A stretch of DNA of 64,000 nucleotides from Flammulina velutipes (GCA_011800155.1 CM022369.1:992001-1056000), one strand, 5' to 3'. Positions 47,807 to 59,315 are shown, counted from the first letter of the stretch. Notes: generated by a model from the sequence alone, not told the origin. Made by a program: numbers and translations.

Positions 47807-48748
47807 TTACGCCTTTACCATTCTCCTGGCCCATGCGGCCGTGGCATGCCTAGCATTGAGAACGACATCAAACTCGCCCTCATCTTCGTCAAATACCGCC
47901 AACGCTGCCAGCGCTAGATAGGTGTGATATGGATCGGGCATTTCGCCTGGGCTCTTTGCTATACCACCGTAACGAAATGCACACGCGTCTGTAAATGCAC
48001 GGAGTCTGTCTACACAGACGAGCGAGTGCGCGCCGAGGATGCGAAGAGAGGCCACGGACCAAAAGTTGTAGCAGGCGTCGGGCGGCTTGGCGGTCCGGCC
48101 GGAGAATCCACCCGCAGGCGACTGGTTGGAGAGGAGGAAGTGTATAGTGCCGGCGCGCTCGGAGGGTGTGAGGATGGGTTGGGAGGGTGAGAGGAGGGAG
48201 AGGGCGGCCAGCGCGACGTACGTCAGCCCGGCGTGCGCTTCAGTGTGGGGTGCTTGGCCGTACCCTCCTTGGTGCGATCGACAGCGCGCGACAAAGGCCG
48301 TGGCGCGCGGAATATCGATGCTGCTGAAATCTCCAACCATGTGCGCCACAGCAGCTGCACAGTACAGCGTGCGTAGATCCGTGTCTCCTGCACCTCCTGG
48401 CAACGTGGAGAACGATCCATCTGGCTGCTGGCACGCGCCTAGCATGCGCACTAGCGCCTTCCTGTCCAGTTTCTCAAAGTTCGAACGTAGGATGCACAGC
48501 GACATTAGTGCCGTGTAGGTCATGATAATGTGCGCAGGCGAGCCGGGTGAAAAGTGGCTCGGGGTGAAGCCACCCTCGGGATGCTGGTGCTCCCAGATCC
48601 AGTCCTCGCCTTCGGTCGGTGGCTGGCCAACCAGATCCAGTATTCCTAGACAGTAGAAAGACGCGGCCATCCTTGACCCATCCAAGTCAACCTGGCTGCT
48701 CGGTAGGCCCATCAAGCATCGTTTGGCGTGGTTTCCGTGAATTGACAT
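47807..48748 (-). CDS. CDC43: Geranylgeranyltransferase type I, beta subunit
   Basis: Intronless, 313 residues. Together with the shared alpha subunit Ram2 it attaches geranylgeranyl to CaaL proteins such as Rho GTPases. Alpha/alpha-barrel repeats include ILDLVGQPPTEG, GACQQPDGSFSTLPGGAGDT, ARCRSHQGGYGQAPHTEAHA, SNQSPAGGFSGRTAKPPDAC and CAFRYGGIAKSPGEMPDPYH. Zinc ligands are expected as Asp and Cys within PPDACYNFW and the His of DPYHTYLAL. The start at 48748 (MSIHGNHAKRCL) fits the short N-terminus of this subunit. Confidence 0.92.
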   Translation of the reverse strand: MSIHGNHAKRCLMGLPSSQVDLDGSRMAASFYCLGILDLVGQPPTEGEDWIWEHQHPEGGFTPSHFSPGSPAHIIMTYTALMSLCILRSNFEKLDRKALVRMLGACQQPDGSFSTLPGGAGDTDLRTLYCAAAVAHMVGDFSSIDIPRATAFVARCRSHQGGYGQAPHTEAHAGLTYVALAALSLLSPSQPILTPSERAGTIHFLLSNQSPAGGFSGRTAKPPDACYNFWSVASLRILGAHSLVCVDRLRAFTDACAFRYGGIAKSPGEMPDPYHTYLALAALAVFDEDEGEFDVVLNARHATAAWARRMVKA

Positions 48749-49096
48749 CGTGGTAGGAGAGACAGGACCAGCCGATCACCAAGTCATCAACGACAATTCT
48801 GGGATGTGGCGCTGCCTGCGTTACTGTCATCCAGTGAGCTACAAGCCAATTCGCTATCGGAGCACATCCCGTTCGATCTCGCATGGCCGCTTGGAATTTC
48901 AAAAATATACCAGCGGACGACAGCACGTGGGCGGCCTGTTTTACTTTTGACTGTCATCTATGATTATGTTACTGAACGGAATAACGAAACCTCCTCCTCT
49001 GCTGCAGAGCCGGCCTAGATCGGCAAACATGCCTCAATATCACCCGTAGCTGGCTACTTAATAATTCACGGACTTTGCTGCTGCGTTCTTACCACC
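48749..49096. other. Divergent promoter of GGTase-I beta and alkaline ceramidase
   Basis: About 350 bp between opposite start codons. ORFs of up to about 80 codons extend into it but have no motifs. No clear regulatory site was seen. Confidence 0.45.
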
Positions 49097-50313
49097 ATGG
49101 CCACATCTACTCTTGCTGTGAACCGTCCTGGCTTCTACGGTCCCGTAACATCCACGCTCGACTGGTGTGAGGTCCGTCGCCGCCCCCTTGGTCTCATCTA
49201 CTACTCACATTGTCTCAGGCCAACTACCAGTTCTCATACTATGTCGCAGAGATGGCCAATGCCTTTTCCAACTTCTTCTCCATCGGCCTTGCGCTCCTAG
49301 GCATCATCAATGTCTTTAAGCAGGGATTACCGTCGAGATATGCTGCTGGCTTCGGGGTCCGTCTTCCATTGCTAATCCCCTTCCCACACTAAACTCCGCG
49401 TAGGGATTTCTGATCGTCGGTGTTGGTAGTTTCGCATTCCATGCAACATTACTATTCCATTATCAACTTGCCGACGAACTCCCTATGATCTACGCGGCAT
49501 CATCGAGCATATGGTTCCTCTACGACCTCTCGCCTGGCTTTCATATCACCAATCGCGCGACCATCGTCTCTTTCTTTATCATCATCGTGTTCGACACGCT
49601 CTTTTCCTGGTCCTAGTACGTCCCTATACCACGCCATCACTCGCCGCCGCTCAATACCGACACCATCAGCATCATGCATTACCGCAACCCGGTCTACCAC
49701 CAGACCGTCTTTGGCGCGATAACACTTGCCACCGCCGTTCGCATTGCATATCTGCTTAAATACTCTTCGGCTCGCCATAAAATATCCGACGAGAAGCGAA
49801 CATTCATCGCCAACAGCTTCGCCACAGGGGCCCTTCTCTTTACCTTTGCATTTGTGCTCTGGAATTTAGATAACATATTCTGCGATCTTCTCACCAATTA
49901 CAAGACGACGATTGGGTGGCCCCTTGCCTTTCTGTTAGAAGGTACATACAGCCCGCTACCAACGGACATGCTTAAAAATACTCACTGATGATCCTAGGAC
50001 ACTCATGGTGGCACGTCTTCACGGTGAGCGACGGTGATAAGTGCGTTAACGTCACCGGTGATCTCATTCTATCTTAAGGGTGCCGGAACATATTTCATGT
50101 TTGTCGGTATTCAATGTGAGTGCTCTGTAATCTTGTCTCTTCAACGTGTTACTCATCCTCTTTCTAGTTATGTAAGTGACTGTTCGCCGACCAATGCATG
50201 CTGACAGTCTGACGGCGCCCAGGTCGATATGCATCAAAGGCGGCCACGAAAAATTTGAGGTCCAATATAGCTATGGGCTCCCTCTTGTTTGCCTCAGCCA
50301 CAAGAAGCAGTGA
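49097..50313 (+). CDS. Alkaline ceramidase
   Basis: An ER/Golgi multi-pass hydrolase of (phyto)ceramide, homologous to yeast Ypc1/Ydc1. TLDWCEANYQFSYYVAEMAN holds the conserved acidic and Asn residues of the family's N-terminus. GVGSFAFHATLLF carries one metal-ligand His (SxxxH), and LLEGHSWWHVFTGAGTYF carries the final HxxxH pair. Exons join across introns in correct phase; the last two coding exons are linked by a 4-nt exon at 50168-50171 between introns 50116-50167 and 50172-50222, giving IQFMSICIKGG as in relatives. Stop TGA at 50311-50313. Confidence 0.92.
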
Positions 50314-50768
50314 ACGCCATGCTGCATGACTTTATGACCATGTTGTATACAGTATCCCATCTATAACATTTTGAATTTGCCAACTTTTGAATACAGTCTC
50401 TATAGAGGCTTTTTGCACCGATATATATCAAGCTTTTTTGACATTAAGGAAAGGCTAGTACATATCATATGCCTTGATGGAACCCACAGCATATCTACTC
50501 AATGAGGTGAGTATGCAGAGGAAGTAGTCCGTTTTCACCCACTCAAGGGATCTCAAGTAAACCTCGGTGCTTCATTATCCCGTCGAGCTCATTTCACGCC
50601 CTCCGCTTCATGCTTTTTGGCCTCAAAGGCACTGGACAGCTAGATGATGTGTTGACATTTTGCATTTAACTTCGCGTAGTATATTTTATCAGTTCCCAAT
50701 ATGTATTCCTGCAAAAAGCCTCTTATCAAAGAATGAAATAAGTTGTATCAATCATGCACTTTGCCAGA
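50314..50768. other. Intergenic region between ceramidase and tRNA-Cys
   Basis: AT-rich 3' flank of the ceramidase gene and 5' flank of the tRNA. No protein gene or structured RNA was recognised. Confidence 0.5.
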
Positions 50769-50853
50769 GACTCCATAGCTAAGCGGTTATAGCGCGAGAT
50801 TGCAGTCGTCTGATTCAATCTTGAGGTCACGTGTTCGATTCACGTTGGGGTCT
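50769..50853 (+). tRNA. tRNA-Cys (GCA) with a 12-nt intron
   Basis: A cloverleaf folds by eye. Acceptor stem GACTCCA pairs with TGGGGTC at 50846-50852, followed by U73, the cysteine identity discriminator. The D-stem is GCTA/TAGC. The anticodon stem CGAGA/TCTTG encloses 19 nt at 50800-50818, with anticodon GCA at 50802-50804 and a 12-nt intron at about 50806-50817. The T-arm is ACGTG TTCGATT CACGT. The A box (TAGCTAAGCGG) and B box (GTGTTCGATTC) match RNA polymerase III promoters. A run of five T at 50866-50870 is the likely terminator. CCA is not encoded, as expected in a eukaryote. Confidence 0.93.
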
Positions 50854-50865
50854 TCCGCTCGATTC

Positions 50866-50870
50866 TTTTT
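50866..50870 (+). terminator. RNA polymerase III oligo-T terminator of tRNA-Cys
   Basis: TTTTT begins 13 nt after the discriminator base of the tRNA. Confidence 0.7.
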
Positions 50871-51004
50871 CGAAGTATTCCACCACGACGGAATATCGTC
50901 CTTGAATTTTGGACAACATACACTCGTTCTCGGGAAAGTTTTCCTATACTGACTCACCCGAGATTAGGCTTATCACAATAAGTGAAGATTCGCGAAGTAA
51001 GCAA

Positions 51005-52020
51005 TTAAAAAGTTTCAGGAGCTGGTAGCAGAGGGCAAGTGTGATCTGTGTCTGTCACCGAACAAGAATGTTCCCAAACTGCGTGTTTGACTTCATCCGG
51101 ATGGCTCTTCGGACTCATGTCATCTCCCGTCGCATTCTTGCGATACCATCCTTTCTTGTTAGCCCAGAGGGCATATAACATGTTCTCAGCAGACTGCTCT
51201 GATGAGACAGCACCAAGATAAATCGCCAGGCTCACGACAGGCCGTAAAACCCGCATGAAGAACGACTCGTAGAGATAGTCCATTGCCGGCGTATCTACAA
51301 AACCAGGATGGATGTGCGTGAATGAGATGTCTGGATGGCGTTTCGATAACTCCTGTAATAAATATTTCAATGGTAGGATCGATAACTTTGCAGGAGGACA
51401 CGTACCTCCACCATGATATCGTTGTACAGACTTGCACTTGTGAGACAACGGAGCGTAGAATATGAAGTTTTGAGGCCCAAATCCTCGAGAGGGACTTTAA
51501 ACCCCATCATGGCGGGCGCTAGGATAGAGAGGACCGCCGCATCCTCGCCTAAAGCTCTTGCACTCTCCAACAACGGCATGAGCTCCTTGGTATACTTGAA
51601 TCTGCAGTAGTACCGCATTCCCAGCATTTTATCAATCCCTTCCTCCGTCTCATCGCGGTTGGTGAATTTCATGTACCCAGCAGACAAGACAAGATAATTA
51701 ATCTTTCGTAGGGTGGATTTGAGCTCCTGACACGCCACGATGATGTTCTTCATCAAGAACGCGTCGCATGATATGAAATCACGTCGAACGGGGGTCCCAT
51801 CTACACTGATAGGACGGGGGAGCGAGGAGAATGTCTTCTCAGCGGCGGCGCGGTTACGGCCGACGATGACGAGGTCGACGTTGCCAGAAGTATAGCGGGA
51901 CATGAGCTGGACCATGGCTTCTCCAACACCAGAAGTTCCTCCTACGAAAACGGCGACTGGGGTACGTTCTGCGTGCGAGTGAGACGCATTGGAGGCTTTG
52001 ACTTTAGCTAGCGAGGGCAT
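51005..52020 (-). CDS. Short-chain dehydrogenase/reductase-like protein
   Basis: Two exons. The Rossmann start VAVFVGGTSGVGEAMVQLM (TGxxxGxG-type cofactor motif) and NYLVLSAGYM (NAG position) place it in the SDR superfamily, with SILAPAM in the place of the catalytic Ser strand. LKTSYSTLRCLTSASLYND is the helix that normally carries YxxxK; here the Tyr is present but Lys is not at +4, so the mechanism may differ or activity may be lost. DISFTHIHPGFVDTPAM follows, as in fungal retinol-dehydrogenase-like SDRs. Substrate unknown. Confidence 0.82.
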
Positions 52021-52403
52021 GTCGAGGGTGATTCAGATGTGTACCACATATTGTCAGTTTTAAAGACAATAACACGGACGACGCGTATGCTAGTCCTAGA
52101 TATCGTAATTTGGCTTACCTGAGGTGTGGCGCACTGTGCCATGGGGTCAATGATATAGATCACGGGTCCAGTTTTGAAGTTTAGACATTTGTGGGACTGT
52201 GTGGGCCAGTGAGACGCGATTTCCGACAGACCGTAGAATGAATGAGCTATACGCCACACATGAAGTTGGACTGTACAGTTGTAGGTGCGCGTTAGCAGTT
52301 TGGAAGTATGGAGGATGAAGTCTTACCATAATACCATTGTTAAGAGTCATATATTTTGTGGCAAGTAGTAGCTTCATCATCGTCAGCGCTAACGTTGCGA
52401 AAC
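52021..52403. other. Divergent promoter of the SDR and MPP-alpha genes
   Basis: About 400 bp between opposite start codons with no supported gene. Only the Cbf1-type element listed at 52404 is notable. Confidence 0.4.
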
Positions 52404-52411
52404 GTCACGTG
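52404..52411. promoter_or_regulatory. Cbf1-type element GTCACGTG upstream of MPP-alpha
   Basis: Only 17 bp before the start codon at 52428. The surrounding GTCACGTGCAT is identical to the site at 41659. Confidence 0.35.
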
Positions 52412-52427
52412 CATTTCAAAAAATTTG

Positions 52428-54141
52428 ATGGCCTCACGTCATCAGGATCTCTGCTTTCCCCACCACGACCATATGCGCAAAGCCTGCTACTCGGCGGCTC
52501 GTCGTAGCCAGCATGTTTATCGCGGCCAAGTTCGACATTTAACGCATAATGCAACAACTACAACCTCGGGCGTTCAAATAACAACACTTCCCAATAAAAT
52601 ACGAGTCGCGACAGATCCAACGCCTGGTCATTTCTCTTCAGTTGGACTCTATGTCGACGCGGGCTCGCGATACGAAACTCCAGAACTGCTGGGCGCCAGC
52701 CATTTCCTGGATAGAATGGCCTTTAAGGTGCGTTGCAGTCATACAGCTTTCGCAACTTGTATTGATAAATGACTAGTCAACGACAAACCGGTCAGACCTA
52801 GATATCTCAAACGCAGTTCACTCTCTCGGTGGTCAAATAATGTGTAATTCGTCAAGAGAGGCGATCATGTACCAGTCTTCGCATTTCCACCGAGGAACTC
52901 CACTGGCAGCGGAGCTCATAGCGGACACAGTCCTCCACCCAGCTTTCCTGCCGGAGGAGATTGAACTCCAGCGGGATGCAGCTCGCTACGAAATCCGTGA
53001 GCTGTCGGCCAAGCCTGAAACGATACTACCCGAGGTGCTGCACGGCGTAGCGTACAACATGCAGGGACTCGGGAACTCGTTACTGTGCACGGAAGAACGT
53101 ATAGATGCTATCGACAGCTCTACCCTTCGACGAGCCATGAAGAGCTGGTATAAGCCAGAGAGAATGGTTGTCGCTGGTGCAGGAATGCCACATGACGAGC
53201 TCGTTGAACTTGTTGACAAACACTTTTCATCATTAAAAGCATCTCCCCAGCCCTCCCTCACCTACCGTCCTAATACTCCTCAACAACAGGCTCCGACTAA
53301 TATCCTCTCCGCCTCTTCCCCGTCTATGACTAAGACACTCACACGCGCTGCCTCGTACCTCTTCCCCAATTCAGTCGACGATGCGGACAAGCTCAGCGTG
53401 CTTCCCAAGTCAACCTACACCGGAGGGTATCACTTTATTCATGACCCTTCTACCGAGTTCGACCATGTCTACATTGCATACGAGGGCGTCGGCATTCACC
53501 ACGAAGACGTTTATGCCGTAGCGACCATCCAGGTCCTCCTTGGTGGTGGTGGGAGCTTCTCAGCTGGTGGCCCAGGGAAGGGCATGTACTCACGGCTCTA
53601 CACGAGCATCCTCAACCACTTCCCGCAGGTCGACCATTGTTCGGCCTTCCACCATATCTACGCTGAATCGTCCCTCTTCGGTCTATTTGCATCATTCCTC
53701 CCTTCAGATGCTAGAGGGGGGAGCAATGCCACCCAAATCCTGCCCCATCTCGTGCACCAGCTCAGTTTATTGCTGTACACGAAACTTCCGGAGGAAGAGC
53801 TGTCCAGGGCGAAGAATCAGCTCAAGTCGAGCTTGATGATGTCTTTGGAAAGTCAGTCTATCCAGGTCGAGGACCTTGGCAGGCAGGTTCGTTCTCCCTT
53901 TTTCTGTTTGAAGCACTAGAATTCTGACAACCTTTCTCAGGTTTTGGTGCAAGGCCGCAGAGTGCCCATCCACGAAATGACTGCAAGGATCGACGCATTG
54001 ACTGCTGCTGACATTAGACGGGTGGCGAGCTCAATCTTCGGCCTGGAGTCCAAAGGAGTGCCGACCATCGTCTGTATGGGCCGTGAAGGTCTCGGGGATT
54101 ATCACAAGACGTTCAAAACATACGGCCTAGCCCACAACTAA
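52428..54141 (+). CDS. MAS2: Mitochondrial processing peptidase alpha subunit
   Basis: Non-catalytic partner of the beta subunit in the matrix enzyme that removes presequences. Three exons; introns end at 52777 and 53940. The first Met at 52428 or the internal one at 52473 (MRKACYSAARRSQHVYRG) gives an import signal. SHFLDRMAFKSTTNRSD occupies the place of the beta-subunit zinc motif HxxEH but lacks those residues, as is normal for alpha. The substrate-gating glycine-rich loop is LGGGGSFSAGGPGKGMYSRL. GRRVPIHEMTARIDAL and the C-terminal VCMGREG region complete the M16 fold. Confidence 0.93.
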
Positions 54142-54365
54142 TCTATCCTTAGTATATAATACACTTTGCTTTCTATGTTTTCTAGCAGTGAGTGCCTACC
54201 ATCGTCTGTGACAGGTAATAACGAGCTTCCTTCATATAACTACAGACTCAATATCCAAAGCTTGGTATTCTAGTTACAGTCATTGTACACGAATAGAAAC
54301 TTCAACGTTCAGCCCCGGCGCACCAACGTCGTAACCCTTGTCTTTTCTTTCTGCTAACTATGCAT

Positions 54366-55885
54366 TTAACAGTGCATGGTGCGTGTAGGCCCAACCTTCT
54401 CGTACGGATACTCCTTCCTCCAGTGGCGTGCGATATTCTCCCGTGTCGTAACCCACACATCAGGTTTGCCCTGGATGTACTCCATGAATCGTTTGAGAGC
54501 CATAGTGCGTCCAGGCTTTCCAGCGATACGGTTGTGAATCGCGACTGTCCTTCATCAAAAGGTAAGTTTCGGATGCCTCGTTATTCGACTGCTTCCACTC
54601 ACATCATCTTTGGGTGGCCTTGTAGACCCTCCTCATAAAGCATGTCAAATTCACTCTTCAACATTTCAAACCAATCCTTTGGTACTGGTGTACCGGTGCC
54701 ACCTGATACCATGAACCGATGGTCGTTGGTAACTCTATAAACCATATCAGCCCACGACGGTGGCACGGAATGATATAATGCACAGTGTGTATGGGATCAT
54801 CAACATCCCTTCGTCCTCGTCGCCATCCAAGGTCAAAGGGGACTCAATATAATACGGAAGGTCCCCAGAGCTATCATAAATCAAACGTCAGACATATCTC
54901 GGAAATAAAGCCACCTACTAGCTGTCACTGCAGTACAGCAGTGGGACATTTCTCTCCTTGTGAACCTGGTATGTAAGCTCACATTAGCAACAATCCAAAG
55001 GCTATGGCTAACTCTTACTCTAGCCCGAATGTGCTTGACAGCCGTTGATCCACATCCTGTATACCAGCCGGTTGGAACATCTTTCCTTCCAGTCGCAGCC
55101 TGTAAACGATCGAACGACTTCCGTACATGGTCCGCTTCCTCGTCAAACCCAGAAAGCTCGTTGGTGCCTCTCCAACGATTTCCATGACACGCAATCTACC
55201 CCTCAGTAAACGAACGCGCAGGTATCTATTCGATAACGCAATCACCTCATGTCCATTCTCCACTAATATCGGACCATAGAGAGAAGAGACCTCCAGAGAT
55301 CGACCACACGTCCAGATTGTGACAGACCATCCAAACTTCTTGAAGAGTTTCAATAGACGTGGAAGACCAGCGCGAATGCCGTACTCCCACTTTCGCGGAG
55401 AAGTTAGCCTCCAGATCGGTTTGGACTATGGTGTGGATCTTACAGATGATTCGACGACGACATCACGCTTTCCTTCCTTCGGTTCGCGATGATAATGGGT
55501 CTCGTGCTATCGTGAAAGAATACCAGGACCGCTATCATCGGATGCAACACAGCACCCACCAGAAATTCGACACTACGAGAGTCTTCATTCCATACAGTAT
55601 GTTCAGCTCCTCTAGTAAAGTCTGCTCATTTTCTTCTTCAGTTATTGATCTGACGTACTCTTCATCTACCCCAGTCATGTCAGGATCCCGTCCATCCTCA
55701 TTTCAATGCAGAGACTCACAGTTCAACGCGAAAGTCACAGCAATCTTTGCATTGTTCGGCCAACAATCTCTTGGAGACTGAAACCCATATCCCACGAAGT
55801 CTCGCTCAGGTACCCAATCCTTGAAGCCTTCTGTGTTGGTGTTCTCACCGTTCACGAACATCGATGGATATACTTTGTCCGCCAT
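54366..55885 (-). CDS. Polysaccharide deacetylase family protein (PuuE/allantoinase-like), copy A
   Basis: Eight or more introns. The start at 55885 (MADKVYPSMF) leads to the family signature RDFVGYGFQSPRDCWPNNAK, then IAVTFALNYEEGAEHTVW, ESSWEYGIRAGLPRLLKLF, LVENGHEVIALSNRY, DSYSGDLPYYIESPL, DEGMLMIPYTL and AIHNRIAGKPGRTMALKRF. This cytosolic branch of the NodB fold includes bacterial PuuE allantoinase and fungal chitin-deacetylase-like proteins; no signal peptide is seen. The acidic NYEEG and the GHE His, likely part of the metal/catalytic site, are kept here. It is head-to-head with a paralogue 110 bp away. Confidence 0.88.
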
Positions 55886-55995
55886 AATGAGGAGTTGGGA
55901 TGAAAGGATTGTTAAGAGACGAACTCGTGGTAGACGTGAGACTAAGATGGCGGAGCCAATCTCCGCCGTGTCTAGCTTCTTTGGCTCACGCGACG

Positions 55996-57412
55996 ATGTC
56001 CGCTGAAAACTGTAGGTGCTAATCGATACACTCACAGATGTCCTCACACCACCCTAGGTCCCGAATTCATCCTCGAACGCGAGTTCGTTGGGTATGGCAT
56101 GGATCCCCCGAACCCAACATGGCCGGGAGGCGCCAACATTGCAGTTTCTTTCGTTATCAATTACTACATGGGTGCTGAACTCAGCGTATTGTATGGGGAC
56201 GATAGAGCTGGTAAGCGCCTAGCCGTGTACTTCTATGTCTGCGAGTGCGCTGAACTTGGTACAGAAACTATGCACACCGAAATCCCCGTCAAATCTCCTA
56301 TGATTGGTCGACGCGTCGATATGACAGAAAGCTCGTATGAATATGGTGCTAGGGAAGGTGTCCGCCGCCTTCTTGAACTATTCGATGGGTGAGCTGCTAC
56401 CCACGCCCGCATACACTCTTACATGGAATCTACAGCAAGAGAGCCCAGTGCACTTGGAACGTTTGTACGCGCAAGTCATGAAATAGATTCTCTCTCATTT
56501 CTGACAGTATGTTAGCGACCATGGCTCTGGAAGCCGCGCCCTACTGGGCCAAGGCTATTGTCCAATCCGGTAGTGAGATATCATGTGCAAGCAAACGGTA
56601 CATAGATTACTTCGATGTACCAGCGCAAGTGGAGGGACGACACGTTGCCGAAGCCATTGATTCTCTTCAGAAAATAACTGGCGACGCCACGCTTCCCCAC
56701 GGTCCGTTCAGCACATTCTGTTCTGATTTATCTGGCTTACAATGTATTGCCCTGGATAGGTTGGATGATTGACCGCATGTCTAACAGATCCATACGTCTA
56801 TATGCCCGAGAGCACGCTGCACGCAACCTACCTTTACTATACAGTAGCGACAGCTCCTCTGATGACCTTCCCTACTGGGTTCCATCTCCTCTTGCGACTG
56901 AAGGAAAGCATGACACTGGTTTGCTCATGGTCCCCTTTACAGTGGATACAAGCGACTTCAGATTCATCGCCAAAGGCTCTGGTTGGTCGAGTCCAGTTGA
57001 TTTTTACGATTACTTGGTATGCGCCACACTTCATAAATGTTATTTTCTTAACATGGTACGTAGGTTGATACCTTCGACTATCTTTATGAGGAAGGGAGGG
57101 ATGGAGAGCCAAAAATGATGACTGTCATTCTCCACCCTCACATAATCGGCCATGCTGGTCGCTTTCTCTCTCTGCGCAGGTGAATTTCAATAGTGTCTCG
57201 ATCCAGAAACGAGTGCTGAAGTATGAGTCAAGGTTCGTCGAATATAGTATGTCACAATCTACCCTTCCTTAGTCGTGCTAATATGTACGTTAGTAACCTC
57301 CAAAGAGAAAGTCTGGATCGCACGACGAGACGAGATTGCTCAGCATTGGACGAAGACTTTCCCGTATGATCGCAAGACGGCGTTCGGACAAACTCCTGCG
57401 CCACCCTGCTAG
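55996..57412 (+). CDS. Polysaccharide deacetylase family protein (PuuE-like), divergent copy B
   Basis: A 16-nt first exon (55996-56011) joins across a 46-nt intron to give MSAENCPEFILEREFVGYGM. The family order is kept: PTWPGGANIAVSFVINYY, ESSYEYGAREGVRRLLELF, MALEAAPYWAKAIVQSGSEI, LPYWVPSPLATEGKHDTG, LLMVPFTVDTSDFRF, HPHIIGHAGRFLSLRRFVEY and the C-terminus FGQTPAPPC. An apparent frame break near 57180 resolves as a 53-nt intron whose acceptor is TCAAG. Compared with copy A, NYEEG is NYYMG and GHE is GSE, so putative metal-site residues are missing and it may be a pseudoenzyme. Confidence 0.85.
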
Positions 57413-57528
57413 GGCTCCGAAGTGGGTGTACATAGAATAGTACACTGCACGTACTCTACACCAATCTAGTAGATACGGGGGGCCACGCACAACATCTATG
57501 AGTCAAATAGTATACGGAAAGAACACAT

Positions 57529-59315
57529 CTACTCATCATGGATGAACCTCGCGACTATCAATTCCTCCATTCGCCGTTTTGCGGCTCGAGAATGATTATT
57601 CAAACCACCTTCAAATGCCCAGGTCGCGTCCTTCAGAGGGACGGCGCCAATATCATCATTCCTGCGTGAACTTCTAAATGAGTATTTCCGCACGATGCTT
57701 GCCCCTCCAGGCTATGAAAGGTCAGCTCAGCACAATAGAGGTAATCGTGATGCGTACATGTTCCTTGAGATAGCTAGTAGCGTCAACCACAAATTCTCCG
57801 ATCAGAACGAGACAGCGAGCAGGCGATTTTGTGATAATACTCTCAACATAAGCGAGGTTCCAGGTAGGTCCATCCCAGGGAATGGAAGTCACAGGTGCGT
57901 GCGTGTGTGCATGACCTTGACCTTGTGCGCGTTTGGCACGCATGAATTCAATAGCTTCCTTCATATCGTCTTGACGGGCCCTTCGGAGACCGGTAGCCAT
58001 CCCAAACTTGTTGAGAAGTAATATTATCCACTTCGATGGATCCCAGTCTACACGAGAAGGTCCAGAACGGAAGTCGTGGGGAAAGGTATGGTGCTAGCGG
58101 TGGCTGATTTAGAAGAGGCGAAGCAGATTTGTTTCAGCAAACTGACGAAATTGTGATTCCCTTCTCCACCAGTCAATAAAGCCAGAAGCTGGTAGGGCGT
58201 AAGAATCCGTTCAGGAGGGAGAATATGATAAACCGTACTAGATTGCCCCGAGATGTATCTTCATCAGAGTAGGGTTGAAGACCATCCCAATGGGCTAGTC
58301 TGAGACGATGAGCACGACTTCTGAAGGAAGAAAATATGCACTGACGAGTTGACAAGGAATGTACAGTGCCACACTGTACGATAAGCATTCAATTTAACGT
58401 TTATCGAACAGGGAATGGCAAACCGAATAATCTTGACACCAAGCCAGCCCATACAAAGGAGCCCATGGGGTCACCCCATAGGTTTCCCAACAATACAGGG
58501 ACCACAAAGCCGCAGAAGAGAGCAATAGGAACTGTAGATGGCTCAATGAAATACCTTGAAAACACAGCAGAACTTCATACCATAATGCTTATGTTGAAAG
58601 CGAACGACTAGGCGACCTTGTCAGATATACCAATTGCGTTCAGAGGTTATCCTACCTGGGTCATTCTCTAGATCTTCACGGTCTACAAGGTCCATCTTGG
58701 AGTAAGTTGGCTTGAAGAATATCCATCCCATATGCGAATAGAATAAGCCTCGCGTCGCAGCATACCTATGACATACGTCAAGACAAGTCGATTGGGCGCG
58801 AATATTGCGTACGGATCGTGCAGAGGGTCGTCGGTGAATCTCTACACGCTCGGTCAGCGTGTACACCTCATTTATTTCGTAAAACGTACATGATGGAGGC
58901 GATGTCGCAAACACCACCACTGTAGGCGCGTGTCGGAATAGTTATAAGAGGCGAGACCCGACAAGTACGCACTTTGATTGATCCTTGGAATCCCGCTGAT
59001 CCCAAAGCCGCGAGGACGACACGTACAGGAGTACTAGCACGAAATGCACGATGTGAGTACAGTCGGTGATATCCAATTGTGATTCTGAGTTTACAAATCA
59101 GCGGAATAGTAGAGGGATTGAGATGGTCACGACAAGACGTACCCAAAATCCGCCAACTGCCAGGTAAGAAAAGCAAGGAGGAGACTAGCAGGGTGTACAC
59201 GATGTACAGGATAGTGATATGCGCCTGCAATGGCGGCGAAATGTACCCCCAAGAAAAATGAAGCATTGGACCACCAGATTTTGGGGGGAGGAATCGTTGT
59301 CGCTACTGCGCCCAT
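57529..59315 (-). CDS. OLE1: Acyl-CoA delta-9 desaturase with C-terminal cytochrome b5 domain
   Basis: An ER membrane di-iron enzyme that makes oleoyl- and palmitoleoyl-CoA. About ten exons. All three His boxes are visible after splicing: HRLYSH (in TIGYHRLYSHRAF), HRLHH split by an intron from RFTDD, and GEGNHNFHH. Membrane pairs surround them (FALLL-type helices, LLGNLWGDPMGSFVWAGL). The C-terminal cytochrome b5 domain has HPGG and a second heme His in GGLNNHSRAA, so electron transfer is built in as in yeast Ole1. The N-terminus before the first membrane pair is short (MGAVATTIPPPKIWW). Stop TAG at 57531-57529. Confidence 0.92.

Noticed and set aside
57170..57240. Apparent frameshift in deacetylase copy B
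   Set aside because: A 53-nt intron ending in TCAAG restores the frame and gives the expected RFVEYI sequence, so the gene appears intact.
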